Source of the DNA: Leptolyngbya sp. BL0902
GTDB lineage: Bacteria > Cyanobacteriota > Cyanobacteriia > Phormidesmidales > Phormidesmidaceae
Reading direction: 5' to 3'
NCBI RefSeq assembly: GCF_016403105.1
Contig: NZ_CP046155.1
Coordinates: forward strand, 1,116,001-1,180,000
DNA: 64,000 nt
Shown: piece after piece, positions 33,720-44,815 of the stretch
Layout of the letters: each line of letters begins with the position of its first letter
How positions within the stretch are numbered: position 1 is the first letter of the stretch
The notes under the pieces: model-generated
What the model was told of the DNA's origin: nothing
The model's input: only the letters and a program-made list of their open reading frames with translations
The model's database searches: none
Program-made: the position numbers and the translations under genes

Positions 33720-35333
33720 ATGATGCTCCCCCTTCTTCCCCTCCCTCCCTTCCCCTTGGCGGTTGAGTCAATGCTGGAGGATCCCAGCATTGAGGCCCAT
33801 CTGCGCCAGTTTTGCCTGGTGTTGTCGGTATCCTTGGGGGTGGCCACCCTGTCGCGGGTGTTTAGCGTGCTGCGGAATATTCCCTACACCCTGCTGCTGC
33901 TGCTAGTGGGGCTGGGGTTGGCCCTGGTGGATGTGCGGCTGATCAACCTGTCGCCCCAGTTGATTTTGTTTATTTTTTTGCCGCCCCTGCTGTTTGAGGC
34001 CGCCTGGAACCTGAACTGGAAAAGTCTGAAGCAGTACGCGGTGCCCGTGGTGCTCTACGCCATCTTTGGGGTGGTGATCTGCGTGGGCAGTTTGGTGTGG
34101 GGGCTGCAAGCCTTTGCCGGAGCCTCCCTCGCCACGGCGCTGCTGGTGGGGGCCAGTCTGTCGGCCACGGATCCGGTGTCGGTGGTGGCGCTGTTTCGGG
34201 AGTTGGGGGTGGATAAAAAACTAACGACCATCATGGAGGGGGAGAGTCTCTTCAACGACGGCGTGGCGGTGGTCGCCTTCAACCTACTGCTGGGGCTGGC
34301 CCTGGGGCTAGAGCAACTGGATGCAGCGGTGACGGTGGCCCGATTTTTGGTGTTTGTGGGCGTGGGCGTCAGCATTGGTGGGCTGATTGGCTTTGGCCTT
34401 TCCTTCCTCACCCAGCGCTTTGACATTCCCCTTGTGGAGCAGTCCCTCACCCTGGTGTCGGCCTACGGCACCTACCTGGTGGCGGAGGAGTTGGGCGGGT
34501 CTGGAGTCATCGCCGTGGTGACAACGGGGCTGATTTTGGGCAACTTTGGTTCCCGCATTGGCATGAACCCCCGCACCCGCCTGGTGGTGTCAGAATTTTG
34601 GGAGTTTGTGTCGTTTTTTATCAACTCCATTGTCTTTTTGCTGATTGGTGATCAGGTCGAATTCGCCGGACTGATGGCCAACCTAGACAAAATTTTTATC
34701 GCCATCGTGATTATGCTGACGGCCCGCGCCATCAGTGTCTACGGCCTCGGAGCCCTCAGCAATGCCGTTACCGGGCCGAATATGGATCTGCCGCTGGCGG
34801 GGCAAACGGTGCTGTGGTGGGGCGGGCTGCGGGGGTCGGTCTCTGTTGCCCTGGCCCTCAGCGTGCCCGCTGTCCTGGGTGATCGGCAGGAGGTGATCGG
34901 CATTGTGTTCGGGGTCATGCTGTTTACGCTGCTGGTGCAGGGATTGACCACCAAGCCCCTGCTAGAGGCCCTCAATCTCCTGGGCGACCAACCGCTGCGG
35001 GTGGAGTATCAGCAAATGAGTGCCCATCGGGTGGCCCTCACGCGGGTGCTGAAGCGCCTGGATGAGGCCGACGACAATCAGGAGTTTGACTCAGAGTTTG
35101 TGGCCTATCAGCGGGCTTTGGTGGAGGGCCAGCTCAAGGACGTGCAAGAAAAACTGGCCAAGCTAGAGCGTCAGCATCCCGAAATTCAGCACTATGCCTT
35201 TGAACAACTGCGGGAGGAGCTGCTGGCCATCGAATCTGACACCTACGCCGAATTTATCCGGGCCGGACAACTCAAACAAGACCTTGCTCCGCTGCTGGAG
35301 GAACTGCCAGATCGGGGCGCGGAAACAGCCTAA
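33720..35333 (+). CDS. Na+/H+ antiporter, CPA1 (NhaP/NHE) family
   Basis: A 537-residue membrane protein with about 12 hydrophobic segments. The ion-site region SATDPVSVVALFRELG and EGESLFNDGVAVV (Asn-Asp pair) are diagnostic, as is WWGGLRGSVSVALALSVP near the last helices. A ~110-residue charged helical C-terminal domain (LKRLDEADDNQEFDSE to LEELPDRGAETA) faces the cytoplasm and is probably regulatory. It handles sodium and pH balance. Confidence 0.95.
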   Translation: MMLPLLPLPPFPLAVESMLEDPSIEAHLRQFCLVLSVSLGVATLSRVFSVLRNIPYTLLLLLVGLGLALVDVRLINLSPQLILFIFLPPLLFEAAWNLNWKSLKQYAVPVVLYAIFGVVICVGSLVWGLQAFAGASLATALLVGASLSATDPVSVVALFRELGVDKKLTTIMEGESLFNDGVAVVAFNLLLGLALGLEQLDAAVTVARFLVFVGVGVSIGGLIGFGLSFLTQRFDIPLVEQSLTLVSAYGTYLVAEELGGSGVIAVVTTGLILGNFGSRIGMNPRTRLVVSEFWEFVSFFINSIVFLLIGDQVEFAGLMANLDKIFIAIVIMLTARAISVYGLGALSNAVTGPNMDLPLAGQTVLWWGGLRGSVSVALALSVPAVLGDRQEVIGIVFGVMLFTLLVQGLTTKPLLEALNLLGDQPLRVEYQQMSAHRVALTRVLKRLDEADDNQEFDSEFVAYQRALVEGQLKDVQEKLAKLERQHPEIQHYAFEQLREELLAIESDTYAEFIRAGQLKQDLAPLLEELPDRGAETA

Positions 35334-35453
35334 CCCAGAAATTCTGTGCGGTTTCGCGGTTCCTCGGCTATACTGACCCTGAAAATTTGGCCCGTCCATT
35401 CCGCTCGGCCCATTCCATCCAGCCCGTTCAGCTCACCATGGAGGGACAATCCG

Positions 35454-36659
35454 TTGAAACTCACCCACGTCATCCCCTGGTTTGATGCCACGGTGCCTGA
35501 ATGGTCGGCGGAGGCGCGTTGGCTGCGTTGGCTCACCTTTTTGTGGCTGGGCTTTGGGCTGCTGATTCTGTTCTCGGCCTCCTACGCCGTCTCGATGACC
35601 GAGCAAGGCCATGGGCTGCACTATGTGCTGGTGCAGGGGATGTGGATGACGGTGGGCCTCGTTATCTTTAACCGCATTGTCCACACGCCCCTAGATCGGC
35701 TGCTGCGGGGGGCGGGCATGGTGCTGTTGGTGATGTTTGGCCTGGTGCTGCTCACCCTGGTTCCGGCCCTGGGGGTGACGGTGAACGGCGCTACCCGCTG
35801 GCTACCCTTGGGGCCATTCATGATTCAGCCGTCGGAGTTGCTCAAACCCTGCCTGGTGCTGCAAGGGGCACGACTATTCGGGCGGTGGGATCAACTCACC
35901 TGGCGCAACCGCCTGACCTGGCTGGGTATCTTTGTGGCCATTGTGGCGGCGATCTTGCTCCAGCCCAACCTCAGTACCGCTGCCATCTGCGGCATCATGC
36001 TCTGGCTGATTGCCCTAGCGGCGGGGTTGCCCTATTCCTACATTGGCCTCGCGGCTGTCAGCGGATTAGCCACCGCCACCCTCAGTGTCAGCCTCAAAAC
36101 CTACCAGCGTCAGCGCATTGTTTCCTTCCTCAACCCCTGGGCCGACCCCGGCGATCAGGGCTACCAGCTCATTCAAAGCCTTCTGGCCATCGGATCGGGC
36201 GGGCTTTGGGGCCAAGGCTTCGGGCTCTCCCACCAAAAGCTCTACTCCCTCCCCATTCAATACACCGACTTCATTTTTGCGGTCTATGCCGAGGAATTTG
36301 GCTTCATCGGCAGCTTGGCCTTGCTCGGATTCCTCTCAATCTATGCCACTGTGGGCCTGGTGGTGACGCTGCGTCTTACCCATCCTCTCCACAAACTGGT
36401 GGCAGTGGGGGCCATGGTGGTGCTGGTGGGGCAAGCCCTCCTCAACATTGGCGTGGCTAGTGGGGTGCTGCCGACCACAGGGTTGCCCTTTCCCATGGTG
36501 AGCTATGGGGGGAGTTCCATGGTGGCTAGTTTGGCCACAGCGGCGCTGTTGGTGCGGGCCGCCCGCGAAATCCATGCCGATGATCCCCTGACGCTGCCCC
36601 TGCCCCGCCAGTCGCGTCTACGGCTGATGAACCAGCCCAAATCTTCGTCCCAAGGATGA
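35454..36659 (+). CDS. ftsW: Septal lipid II polymerase / cell-division protein FtsW
   Basis: A 401-residue SEDS-family peptidoglycan polymerase with about ten transmembrane helices. GATRWLPLGPFMIQPSELLKP, NLSTAAICG, DFIFAVYAEEFGF and the C-terminal PFPMVSYGGSSM signature are intact. The best start is TTG at 35454, nine bases after GGAGGG; the ATG at 35438 is out of frame, and the upstream frame extension is poor. It is a single gene following the antiporter. Confidence 0.94.
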   Translation: MKLTHVIPWFDATVPEWSAEARWLRWLTFLWLGFGLLILFSASYAVSMTEQGHGLHYVLVQGMWMTVGLVIFNRIVHTPLDRLLRGAGMVLLVMFGLVLLTLVPALGVTVNGATRWLPLGPFMIQPSELLKPCLVLQGARLFGRWDQLTWRNRLTWLGIFVAIVAAILLQPNLSTAAICGIMLWLIALAAGLPYSYIGLAAVSGLATATLSVSLKTYQRQRIVSFLNPWADPGDQGYQLIQSLLAIGSGGLWGQGFGLSHQKLYSLPIQYTDFIFAVYAEEFGFIGSLALLGFLSIYATVGLVVTLRLTHPLHKLVAVGAMVVLVGQALLNIGVASGVLPTTGLPFPMVSYGGSSMVASLATAALLVRAAREIHADDPLTLPLPRQSRLRLMNQPKSSSQG

Positions 36660-36782
36660 TTCCGAACAATCCATACAATCCATCCCCCGATGAATCTTGG
36701 GCGGCCCCGATCCATCCATCACCATCGTCTAGGGCTGGGTCTCATCGTCAAAGCACTTGCCGTGACGTCATGGGGCATAGTT

Positions 36783-36980
36783 CTAATTCTGCCCCTGACC
36801 TAGCCACTGTTGCAGTTGATTCCATAGCTCCGCAGGCCCAACGCCCCAAAGGACGTAGAGGGCGGTAAACAAAAAAGCCACCAGCAGAATGGTTTTGACG
36901 GTATTTTTAATCAGCTTAAACACCCAGCCCACAATCAGCAGGGCCAGGATGATGGCTCCCAAAACAATGGCCCATTCCAT
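36783..36980 (-). CDS. Small membrane protein, 65 aa
   Basis: Two hydrophobic segments (AIVLGAIILALLIVGWVF and TVKTILLVAFLFTALYVLWG) are joined by a short Lys-containing turn, with a Gln-rich C-terminus. It reads as a genuine small integral membrane protein and lies just downstream of dxr on the same strand. Function is unknown. Confidence 0.7.
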   Translation of the reverse strand: MEWAIVLGAIILALLIVGWVFKLIKNTVKTILLVAFLFTALYVLWGVGPAELWNQLQQWLGQGQN

Positions 36981-37006
36981 CGGAACCCTCCCTAGCGCAA
37001 TGGATG

Positions 37007-38197
<1,191 letters not shown>

Positions 38198-38284
38198 AGG
38201 CGTCCTCAGGGCTAGGTGGGCAATGACTCTAGAATCTCATGTTCCGGGATCAGGGATCACCACCCCGGAGCTTTCCCTAGGACG

Positions 38285-39556
38285 TTAATCGTCGTCGTCG
38301 AAAATGCCCCGGAAAAATTCCAGGGTGTCCTTGAGGGCGGCGATGAACTTATCCACCTCGGCCTTGGTGTTGTAGAAATAGAGGCTGGCACGGGCGGTAG
38401 AATCGACCCCCAACAGACGGTGTAGGGGCTGGGTGCAGTGGTGGCCAGAACGAATGGCGATACCCGACTGATCCAGCAATGTCGCTAGATCCTGGGCGTG
38501 AACGCCGTCAATCGTAAACGTGGCCAGGGCCGCCCGACCGCTGCCGTCAGCCTTGGGATCGGGGCCGTAGAGCTTTACCTCAGGGATGGCCCGGATTTGC
38601 TGATACAGGTAAGCAGTCAGTTCGTGCTCATAGGCGGCAATGTTGTCCATGCCTACGGAAGCCAGGTAATCCACCGCTGCACCGAGGGCAATGGCTTCGG
38701 CAATGGCCGGGGTGCCGGCCTCAAACTTGTGGGGCAGGTCGGCGTAGGTGGAGTGATCGAAGTACACGTCGGCAATCATTTCCCCACCGCCCAAAAAGGG
38801 AGGCATTTCCTGGAGCAGAGCCAGCTTGCCGTACAAAAAGCCGATACCCGTGGGGCCACACATTTTATGCCCAGAGGCCACAAACCAATCACAATCCATC
38901 GCCTGCATGTTCAAGGGCAGATGGGGCGCACTCTGGCACCCGTCAATCAGCACCTTGGCCCCGTGGTGATGGGCGAGGGCGATAATCTCTTCTACCGGGT
39001 TGATGCAGCCTAGGGCGTTGGAAACATGACCCACCGCCACTAGGCGGGTTTTGTTGCTGACCAGGGAGCGGTACTGTTCCAGGTCAAATTCCTGGGTGTC
39101 CGTCAGCCCTACAAACTTCAGCACCGCTCCGGTGCGCTGGGCCACAAACTGCCAGGGCACGAGGTTGCTGTGGTGCTCCATCACCGAAAGGATGATTTCA
39201 TCCCCCGCATTCAGGGCGCTCATCCCCCAGGCGTAGGCCACTAGGTTAATGGCCTCGCTGGCGTTGCGGGTAAAGACAATCTCATCCCGGCTGGCGGCGT
39301 TGACAAAGGCCGCGACCTTATCCCGCGATCCCTCGTAGGCATCCGTGGCCCGCGCACTGAGGGCATGGATCCCCCGGTGGACGTTGGCGTTGTCCAGTTG
39401 GTAGTAGTGGTTCAGCGCCTCCAGCACCGCCCTCGGCTTTTGGGAGGTGGCCGCATTGTCCAGATACACCAGCGGGTGATCGTTCACCTCCTGATGCAGA
39501 ATCGGGAAGTCGGCACGAACCTTAGCAGCCAGGGAAAGTTCTTGGGCGACGGTCAT
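38285..39556 (-). CDS. sufS: Cysteine desulfurase SufS
   Basis: 423 residues. It takes sulfur from cysteine for cluster assembly. The PLP Lys is in [12 protein letters not shown], the sulfur-carrying Cys in [14 protein letters not shown], and [14 protein letters not shown] is the class II desulfurase N-terminus. ATG at 39556 (MTVAQEL) is chosen over an upstream start that adds a Pro-rich stretch. It is the last suf gene of the run; a half-repeat lies between it and sufD. Confidence 0.97.
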   Translation of the reverse strand: MTVAQELSLAAKVRADFPILHQEVNDHPLVYLDNAATSQKPRAVLEALNHYYQLDNANVHRGIHALSARATDAYEGSRDKVAAFVNAASRDEIVFTRNASEAINLVAYAWGMSALNAGDEIILSVMEHHSNLVPWQFVAQRTGAVLKFVGLTDTQEFDLEQYRSLVSNKTRLVAVGHVSNALGCINPVEEIIALAHHHGAKVLIDGCQSAPHLPLNMQAMDCDWFVASGHKMCGPTGIGFLYGKLALLQEMPPFLGGGEMIADVYFDHSTYADLPHKFEAGTPAIAEAIALGAAVDYLASVGMDNIAAYEHELTAYLYQQIRAIPEVKLYGPDPKADGSGRAALATFTIDGVHAQDLATLLDQSGIAIRSGHHCTQPLHRLLGVDSTARASLYFYNTKAEVDKFIAALKDTLEFFRGIFDDDD

Positions 39557-39638
39557 AGGAGGGCAGGGGGTAGTGGGTAGGGTGGGCACCGCCCACCGGG
39601 ATCAGCATTCAGAGGGATAGCTTGAGGGTTGTTGTCCG

Positions 39639-39674
39639 ACTCCCCTCTCCCACGGGGAGAGGGGCTGGGGGTGT
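39639..39674. repeat. Dispersed palindromic repeat, half copy C (between sufD and sufS)
   Basis: One hairpin of the family, CCCCTCTCCC-ACG-GGGAGAGGGG, is followed by CTGGGGGTG. The outer CCCTCACCC end is absent. It lies within the suf transcription unit. Confidence 0.85.
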
Positions 39675-39700
39675 AGCTTGCTTCCCGCAGGGTGGGCAAC

Positions 39701-41047
39701 CTACGCCCATTGAGTAATCCGTTCGGCCAAGGTGGCACGAAGCGATTCTAACGGGATCCGCTCTAACATTTCCATGGCAAAGGCGTAGATCAGCAACCGC
39801 TGGGCCTGGTTGGCGCTGATGCCGCGACTTTGCAGATAGAAAATCTCATCGGCCTGGAGTTGGCTGATGGTGGCTCCGTGGGCGCATTTCACGTCATCGG
39901 CCACGATTTCAAGCTGGGGCTTGGTGTCCACCCTGGCCTTGTCCGACAGCAGCAGGTTGCGGTTAAGCTGACTGGCGCTGGTTTGTTGGGCCTTTTGGGA
40001 CACCACCATGCGCCCGTTAAAGACACTGCGGGCCTTGCCGTCCACGATGGCCTTGTGTTGCTGCTCCACGGTGCCGTGGGGATGGCTGAGGGCCACCAGG
40101 CTGTGGGTATCGGCGTGCTGGGTGTCGGTGATGGCTCCTAGGCCATAGAGTTTGGTGGTGGTTTGTTCCCCGGTTTGGTAGGTTTCCCAGTGGTGACGGG
40201 CTAGCTTCGCGCCAAAATCTACCGCCGTACCGAGATACTGGCTGTCGCGGGCTTGGGTGACAACCGTTTTGCCGATGTGGTAGGTGCCTGTTCCCTCCCG
40301 CTGAATGCGGCTGTGGGTGATCTGGGCGTTGGCCTCTAGCCACAGTTCGGTCACGGCATTGGTGAATCGGACTGCCTCACCTGTGCCCCAAAAGTCTTCT
40401 ACCAGGGTCAGCGCACTGCTCGTTTCCGCCACCACCAGACAGCGGGGCTGGGTCAGGGTGTCTTGGCCTTGGTGGACGTAGAGAATCTGCACCGGGGTAT
40501 CCAAGACCACGTTGCGGGGCAGGTAAATCACCACGGCATCCTGAAAACCGACGGTGTTGAGGGCGGTGAAGACCTCGTGACTGCCGCTGGCTTGGCCCAG
40601 GCGTTCCTGAAGTTTGGCCATCAGGTCAGCATCCTGGCTGAGTTGACGCAGGCTACCCAGCGTTGCGCCTTCCGGCAGTTGCTCTAGTTGGGACAGTTCA
40701 GCATTAAAAACGCCGTTGACCACCACGATTTGTGCCCCGGTGGTTTCGGGCAGACGCAGGGCATTGATGGCCGTTTCCGTGATGGTGGAGGACTCCGCCA
40801 CGGCAAAATTCACCGACAGCAGGGCCGACAGGTCGGTAAAACGCCAGTCTTCTTGGCGGGTGGAGGGGAAGGTTTCTTCCTTCAGCAGAGCTTCGGCGCG
40901 GGTGCGGAGATCGGCGAGGGCCAAGTCGGCGGGGACAGCGGCTTTGGCAGTGGCGATCAGCGCCTTCAGGTAGGCATCCCGTTGTTCGGTAAGGCTAGTT
41001 GAAGTGGGAATATCTAGGGTTGCATTCATCTCAGAAGAGTTTGCCAT
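39701..41047 (-). CDS. sufD: Fe-S cluster assembly scaffold subunit SufD
   Basis: 448 residues of the SufBCD complex, a beta-helix protein paired with SufB. The C-terminal signature (KCAHGATISQLQADEIFYLQSRG) with its conserved Cys and His is intact. Its ATG overlaps the sufC stop as TAATG, pointing to translational coupling. A second ATG 18 bases later is also possible. Confidence 0.97.
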   Translation of the reverse strand: MANSSEMNATLDIPTSTSLTEQRDAYLKALIATAKAAVPADLALADLRTRAEALLKEETFPSTRQEDWRFTDLSALLSVNFAVAESSTITETAINALRLPETTGAQIVVVNGVFNAELSQLEQLPEGATLGSLRQLSQDADLMAKLQERLGQASGSHEVFTALNTVGFQDAVVIYLPRNVVLDTPVQILYVHQGQDTLTQPRCLVVAETSSALTLVEDFWGTGEAVRFTNAVTELWLEANAQITHSRIQREGTGTYHIGKTVVTQARDSQYLGTAVDFGAKLARHHWETYQTGEQTTTKLYGLGAITDTQHADTHSLVALSHPHGTVEQQHKAIVDGKARSVFNGRMVVSQKAQQTSASQLNRNLLLSDKARVDTKPQLEIVADDVKCAHGATISQLQADEIFYLQSRGISANQAQRLLIYAFAMEMLERIPLESLRATLAERITQWA

Positions 41048-41835
41048 TACGCCACAGCCTCCGCACGGTGTTCGGCCAAAATCCACTCGTAGCCGCGAGA
41101 TTCTAGTTCCAGGGCCAATTCTTTGTCGCCCGTGGTGATGATGCGGCCCTCGGCCATGACGTGAACGTAGTCGGGCACGATGTAGTCCAGCAGCCGCTGA
41201 TAGTGGGTGATCAGCACCACGGCGTTATCGGGGGTGGTGAGTTGATTCACGCCGTTGGCGACGATTTTGAGGGCGTCAATGTCCAGGCCGGAATCGGTTT
41301 CGTCTAGGATGGCGAGGGCGGGTTCTAGCAGCGCCATTTGCAGAATTTCGTTGCGCTTTTTCTCGCCACCGGAGAAGCCTTCGTTCACGCTGCGGTCGAG
41401 GAAGGAGGCATCCATTTTCACTACGGACAACCGTTCGTCCAGCAGGTCGTCGAAGTCGAACACGTCGATTTCCTCTTCGCCCCTGGCCTTGCGGTGGGCA
41501 TTGTAGGCCACGCGCAAAAAGTCGCGGTTGCTGACCCCAGGAATTTCGAGGGGGTATTGAAAGGCCAGAAATACCCCAGCGGTGGCGCGTTCGTGGGGTT
41601 CCAGTTCCAGGATATTTTCACCCTTGAAAATCACTTCCCCAGCGGTCACTTCGTAATCGGGATGACCCGCCAGAACTTTAGAAAAGGTGCTCTTGCCAGA
41701 CCCGTTCAGGCCCATGATGGCATGGATTTCTCCAGCCCGTACCTCTAGGTTTAGCCCCTTGAGAATTTCGGTACCGTCCACGTTGGCACGGAGGTTTTTG
41801 ACGGAAAGAATAATGTCGCTGTTTTCGTTAATCAT
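41047..41835 (-). CDS. sufC: Fe-S cluster assembly ATPase SufC
   Basis: 262 residues; the ABC-type ATPase of SufBCD. Walker [10 protein letters not shown], signature [11 protein letters not shown], Walker [16 protein letters not shown] and the switch His in [12 protein letters not shown] are present. It follows sufB after a 208-bp gap holding two repeat elements, which is unusual for this operon. Confidence 0.98.
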   Translation of the reverse strand: MINENSDIILSVKNLRANVDGTEILKGLNLEVRAGEIHAIMGLNGSGKSTFSKVLAGHPDYEVTAGEVIFKGENILELEPHERATAGVFLAFQYPLEIPGVSNRDFLRVAYNAHRKARGEEEIDVFDFDDLLDERLSVVKMDASFLDRSVNEGFSGGEKKRNEILQMALLEPALAILDETDSGLDIDALKIVANGVNQLTTPDNAVVLITHYQRLLDYIVPDYVHVMAEGRIITTGDKELALELESRGYEWILAEHRAEAVA

Positions 41836-41913
41836 GGTGGTTCAATGGGTGGGCCTGGTTGGCAATGTCCGGTAGGCTTCAGGGCAAAAAATAATCGGAA
41901 ATATCCTTCATTC

Positions 41914-41993
41914 GTAGGGTGCATTCGCGAAGCAATGCACCATCTTCGAGGGATTCGGCGGGGTGGTGCATTGCTGGCGCGAATGCACCCTAC
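41914..41993. repeat. Long inverted repeat (80 bp) between sufB and sufC
   Basis: The left arm beginning GTAGGGTGCATTCGCG (41914-41942) pairs with the right arm ending CGCGAATGCACCCTAC (41964-41993), with an inner TGCATTGC/GCAATGCA stem and a loop of about 21 nt. It resembles the non-coding palindromic elements dispersed in cyanobacterial genomes. The suf message would fold strongly here. Confidence 0.9.
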
Positions 41994-42000
41994 GGTCTTT

Positions 42001-42041
42001 TCGGCTCCCCTCTCCTCCCTGGGAGAGGGGCTGGGGGTGAG
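42001..42041. repeat. Dispersed palindromic repeat, half copy D (just after sufB)
   Basis: CGGCTCCCCTCTCCTCCCTG and GGGAGAGGGG form the second hairpin of the family, ending GGGGGTGAGGG three bases before the sufB stop codon. Together with the 80-bp inverted repeat, it fills the sufB-sufC gap. Confidence 0.88.
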
Positions 42042-42043
42042 GG

Positions 42044-43480
42044 CTACCCCACGGAGTTCTCCAGCTTGAGGGCCAGCAGCTTGTCGGCTTCGGCGGCAAA
42101 TTCCATGGGCAGTTTGTTGAACACATCACGACAGAAGCCGCTGATGATCATCGACACCGCATCTTCGGGGGAAATGCCGCGCTGGGCGAAGTAGAAGAGT
42201 TGGTCTTCCCCAATCTTGGAGGTGGAGGCTTCGTGCTCGACCTGGGCGGTGCTGTTTTGCACTTGGATGTAGGGGAAGGTGTTGGCGCTGGAGGTGTCGC
42301 CGATTAGCATGGAGTCGCACTGGGAGTAGTTGCGGGCACCTTCGGCTTTGGGGCCAATTTTCACCAGGCCTCGGTAGCTGTTTTTGGACTTAGCCGCCGA
42401 AATACCCTTAGAAATAATGGTGCTGCGGGTGTTTTTGCCCACATGCACCATCTTGGTTCCGGTATCGGCCTGTTGCAGGTTGTTGGTTAGCGCCACGGAG
42501 TAGAACTCACCGACGGAACCTTCGCCCACCAGCACGCAACTGGGGTACTTCCAGGTGATGGCGGAACCCGTTTCTACCTGAGTCCAGGAAATCTTGGAGT
42601 TCTTCCCGGCACAGAGGCCGCGCTTGGTGACGAAGTTGTAGATGCCGCCCTTCCCGGTTTCGTCTCCGGCGTACCAGTTTTGCACCGTCGAATAGTTGAT
42701 GGTGGCATCGTCCAGGGCGACCAGTTCCACAATGGCGGCATGGAGCTGGTTGCTGTCGTACATGGGGGCGGTGCAGCCTTCCAGGTACGTCACCGAACTG
42801 CCGGATTCCGCCACAATTAGCGTGCGCTCGAACTGGCCAGAGTCGCCGTTGTTGATGCGGAAGTAGGTGGACAAATCCATCGGACAAACCGTGTCCTTGG
42901 GAATGTACACAAACGATCCGTCGCTAAACACCGCCGAATTCAGGGCCGCAAAGTAGTTATCGCCGATGGGCACCACGCTACCCAGGTACTTTTCCACCAG
43001 TTCCGGGTGTTCCTGAATGGCTTCGGAAATGGAGCAGAAAATCACTCCGACTTCCGCCAGCTTTTCCTTAAAGGTCGTCGCCACAGAAACGCTGTCGAAG
43101 ATGGCATCCACCGCCACGTTGGCCAAGCGCTTTTGCTCGGAGAGGGGAATGCCCAGCTTCTCGAAGGTTTCTAGTAGGGTGGGGTCAACCTCATCTAGGC
43201 TGCCCTTTTTCTCTTTAACCTTGGGAGCCGAGTAGTAAATGATGTTCTGGTAGTCGATGGGCGGATAGCTGACGTTGGGCCATTCCGGCTCCTGCATGGT
43301 CAGCCATTTGCGGTAGGCCTTGAGGCGAAACTCCAGCATGAATTCCGGCTCGTTTTTCTTGGCCGAAATCAGCCGCACCACGTCCTCACTGAGGCCACGG
43401 GGGATAACATCGGCCTCAATGTCGGTGGTGAACCCGTACTTGTAGGGCTGGCTAACGAGGGACTGAACAGAAGCACTCAT
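42044..43480 (-). CDS. sufB: Fe-S cluster assembly protein SufB
   Basis: 478 residues; the scaffold subunit where the nascent cluster forms. [56 protein letters not shown] and [14 protein letters not shown] are the typical blocks, and the C-terminal [12 protein letters not shown] is complete. It follows ftrC by 75 bp on the same strand and belongs to the SufR-controlled unit. Confidence 0.98.
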   Translation of the reverse strand: MSASVQSLVSQPYKYGFTTDIEADVIPRGLSEDVVRLISAKKNEPEFMLEFRLKAYRKWLTMQEPEWPNVSYPPIDYQNIIYYSAPKVKEKKGSLDEVDPTLLETFEKLGIPLSEQKRLANVAVDAIFDSVSVATTFKEKLAEVGVIFCSISEAIQEHPELVEKYLGSVVPIGDNYFAALNSAVFSDGSFVYIPKDTVCPMDLSTYFRINNGDSGQFERTLIVAESGSSVTYLEGCTAPMYDSNQLHAAIVELVALDDATINYSTVQNWYAGDETGKGGIYNFVTKRGLCAGKNSKISWTQVETGSAITWKYPSCVLVGEGSVGEFYSVALTNNLQQADTGTKMVHVGKNTRSTIISKGISAAKSKNSYRGLVKIGPKAEGARNYSQCDSMLIGDTSSANTFPYIQVQNSTAQVEHEASTSKIGEDQLFYFAQRGISPEDAVSMIISGFCRDVFNKLPMEFAAEADKLLALKLENSVG

Positions 43481-43555
43481 AGACTCGACTCTCTAGGACT
43501 GGCCGGGAACGGTGGATGGATGGCACTGGAGACGTTCCGCCAGCGCCACCGGGAT

Positions 43556-43918
43556 CTATTGATACTTGTTGGTCTCGGTACGAATGGTCTCGAAGGCAAT
43601 CTCTTGCTGATCTCCCGCAAAGGGGTTATCGGGCGTGAGGAAGAGCATACAGTGACACTCTTTGCGCTCCTGCATGGGCACACAGGGGCAGTTCCAGTAG
43701 ATGGACTTCACCTCGGCCTCTTTGTCCTCGTAGTGGCGGCAAGGACACAGGGGGGAACCCAGGTCATCCTTGTGCTTGGCCAACCCTTCCAGCACCACCG
43801 CCGTCACGCCGGGATCCGCACAGAAATAGGTACCCGTGCGCTTGGCGTAGCTTTGGGCAAAGCTGCGCATCATTTCGAGGTTTTTGTCGGAGGCTTGGGT
43901 GGGAGGGGTGACAGTCAT
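43556..43918 (-). CDS. ftrC: Ferredoxin-thioredoxin reductase, catalytic chain
   Basis: 120 residues. It carries the [4Fe-4S] cluster and redox disulfide that pass electrons from ferredoxin to thioredoxin for light regulation. The three Cys clusters CPCRHYEDKEAEVKSIYW, NCPCVPMQERK and ECHCMLFL are complete. Unusually, it sits as the first gene of the suf operon, directly downstream of the SufR operators, so its supply would rise with Fe-S cluster demand. Confidence 0.97.
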   Translation of the reverse strand: MTVTPPTQASDKNLEMMRSFAQSYAKRTGTYFCADPGVTAVVLEGLAKHKDDLGSPLCPCRHYEDKEAEVKSIYWNCPCVPMQERKECHCMLFLTPDNPFAGDQQEIAFETIRTETNKYQ

Positions 43919-43953
43919 CGCAGGACAAAGATATGGCTACACAGCCCATTAAT

Positions 43954-43959
43954 TCTATA
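43954..43959 (-). promoter_or_regulatory. Candidate -10 box of the ftrC-suf operon
   Basis: TATAGA(AT) on the minus strand lies 36 bases upstream of the ftrC ATG. SufR site 1 lies ten bases upstream of it, in the -35/-10 spacer, so a bound repressor would block the polymerase. Confidence 0.55.
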
Positions 43960-43968
43960 CAATTAAAG

Positions 43969-43982
43969 CAACATTTAGGTTG
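43969..43982. promoter_or_regulatory. SufR operator 1 (CAAC-N6-GTTG)
   Basis: CAACATTTAGGTTG exactly fits the SufR recognition pattern CAAC-N6-GTTG known from Synechocystis. It lies just upstream of the predicted -10 box of the ftrC-sufB operon. Confidence 0.9.
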
Positions 43983-44008
43983 TCTAACTCAATCTTAGGG
44001 TAGTTTAG

Positions 44009-44022
44009 CAACATTGATGTTG
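44009..44022. promoter_or_regulatory. SufR operator 2 (CAAC-N6-GTTG)
   Basis: CAACATTGATGTTG is a second perfect match, 40 bp from the first. It sits seven bases before a candidate -10 box (TATAGG, 44029-44034) for sufR, so SufR binding here would repress its own gene. Confidence 0.9.
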
Positions 44023-44072
44023 TCAAAGTATAGGCTGTTAATGTTTGCAAGTCCTTCACGTTGGCCGATGCC

Positions 44073-44747
44073 ATGACCTTTGTGCAGCAACCCTCCTCTA
44101 CCAAGGACGACATCCTGATCTACCTGCTAAAACGGGGCGAGGCCACCGCCCAAGCCTTGGCAGAACATTTCGAGGTCAGCGCCCAGGCCATCCGTCGTCA
44201 TCTCAAGGATTTGGAGGCTGAGGGGTTGATCGAACACCGGGCCGTCCACGAGGGTATGGGTCGCCCCAACCATCTCTATCGCCTCAGTGCCAAGGGCCGC
44301 GACCGTTTCCCCGCCCAGTACGACGAGTTTGCCATTTCCCTGTTGGATACCCTGGCGGAAACCGTGGGCCGAGATCAGGTGGGCACCATCCTCCGTAAAC
44401 AGTGGGAGCGCAAAGCTTTGGAATATCGAGCCCAGGTGGGGACGGGCACCGTGGCGGAACGGGTGGCGAAATTGGTGAACCTGCGGCAGGCCGAGGGCTA
44501 CATGGCCGAATGGCACGAGGTTGATCCTGCCGAAATGCAGCCCCACATCGCCGTAGATCATCCCGGCCCCTGCTACATCATTACGGAATATAACTGCGCC
44601 ATTTCCCACATCGCCGAGTCCTTCCCCAGTGTCTGTGGCCACGAGCTAGAGATGTTTCAAATCGCCCTGTCGGACTGTGCCGTGCAGCGCACCCACTGGA
44701 TTGTCCAGGGAGAACACCGCTGCGGCTACCTCATCTCCCAACGCTGA
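44073..44747 (+). CDS. sufR: Fe-S cluster-sensing repressor SufR
   Basis: 224 residues. The DeoR-type helix-turn-helix (ATAQALAEHFEVSAQAIRRH) is at the N-terminus. The C-terminal half has the cluster-ligand Cys pattern of SufR (EYNCAISHIAESFPSVCGHE, LSDCAVQ, HRCGYL). It represses sufBCDS when Fe-S clusters are sufficient. ATG 44073 is preferred over an in-frame TTG at 44061. Divergent placement and two operators in between match the known arrangement. Confidence 0.96.
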   Translation: MTFVQQPSSTKDDILIYLLKRGEATAQALAEHFEVSAQAIRRHLKDLEAEGLIEHRAVHEGMGRPNHLYRLSAKGRDRFPAQYDEFAISLLDTLAETVGRDQVGTILRKQWERKALEYRAQVGTGTVAERVAKLVNLRQAEGYMAEWHEVDPAEMQPHIAVDHPGPCYIITEYNCAISHIAESFPSVCGHELEMFQIALSDCAVQRTHWIVQGEHRCGYLISQR

Positions 44748-44815
44748 ATCTCAATCCTCGTCTCCCCAAGCACAGCCGCTCCCCACGGTTATTCATAGAT
44801 GCTTTACAGATCACC

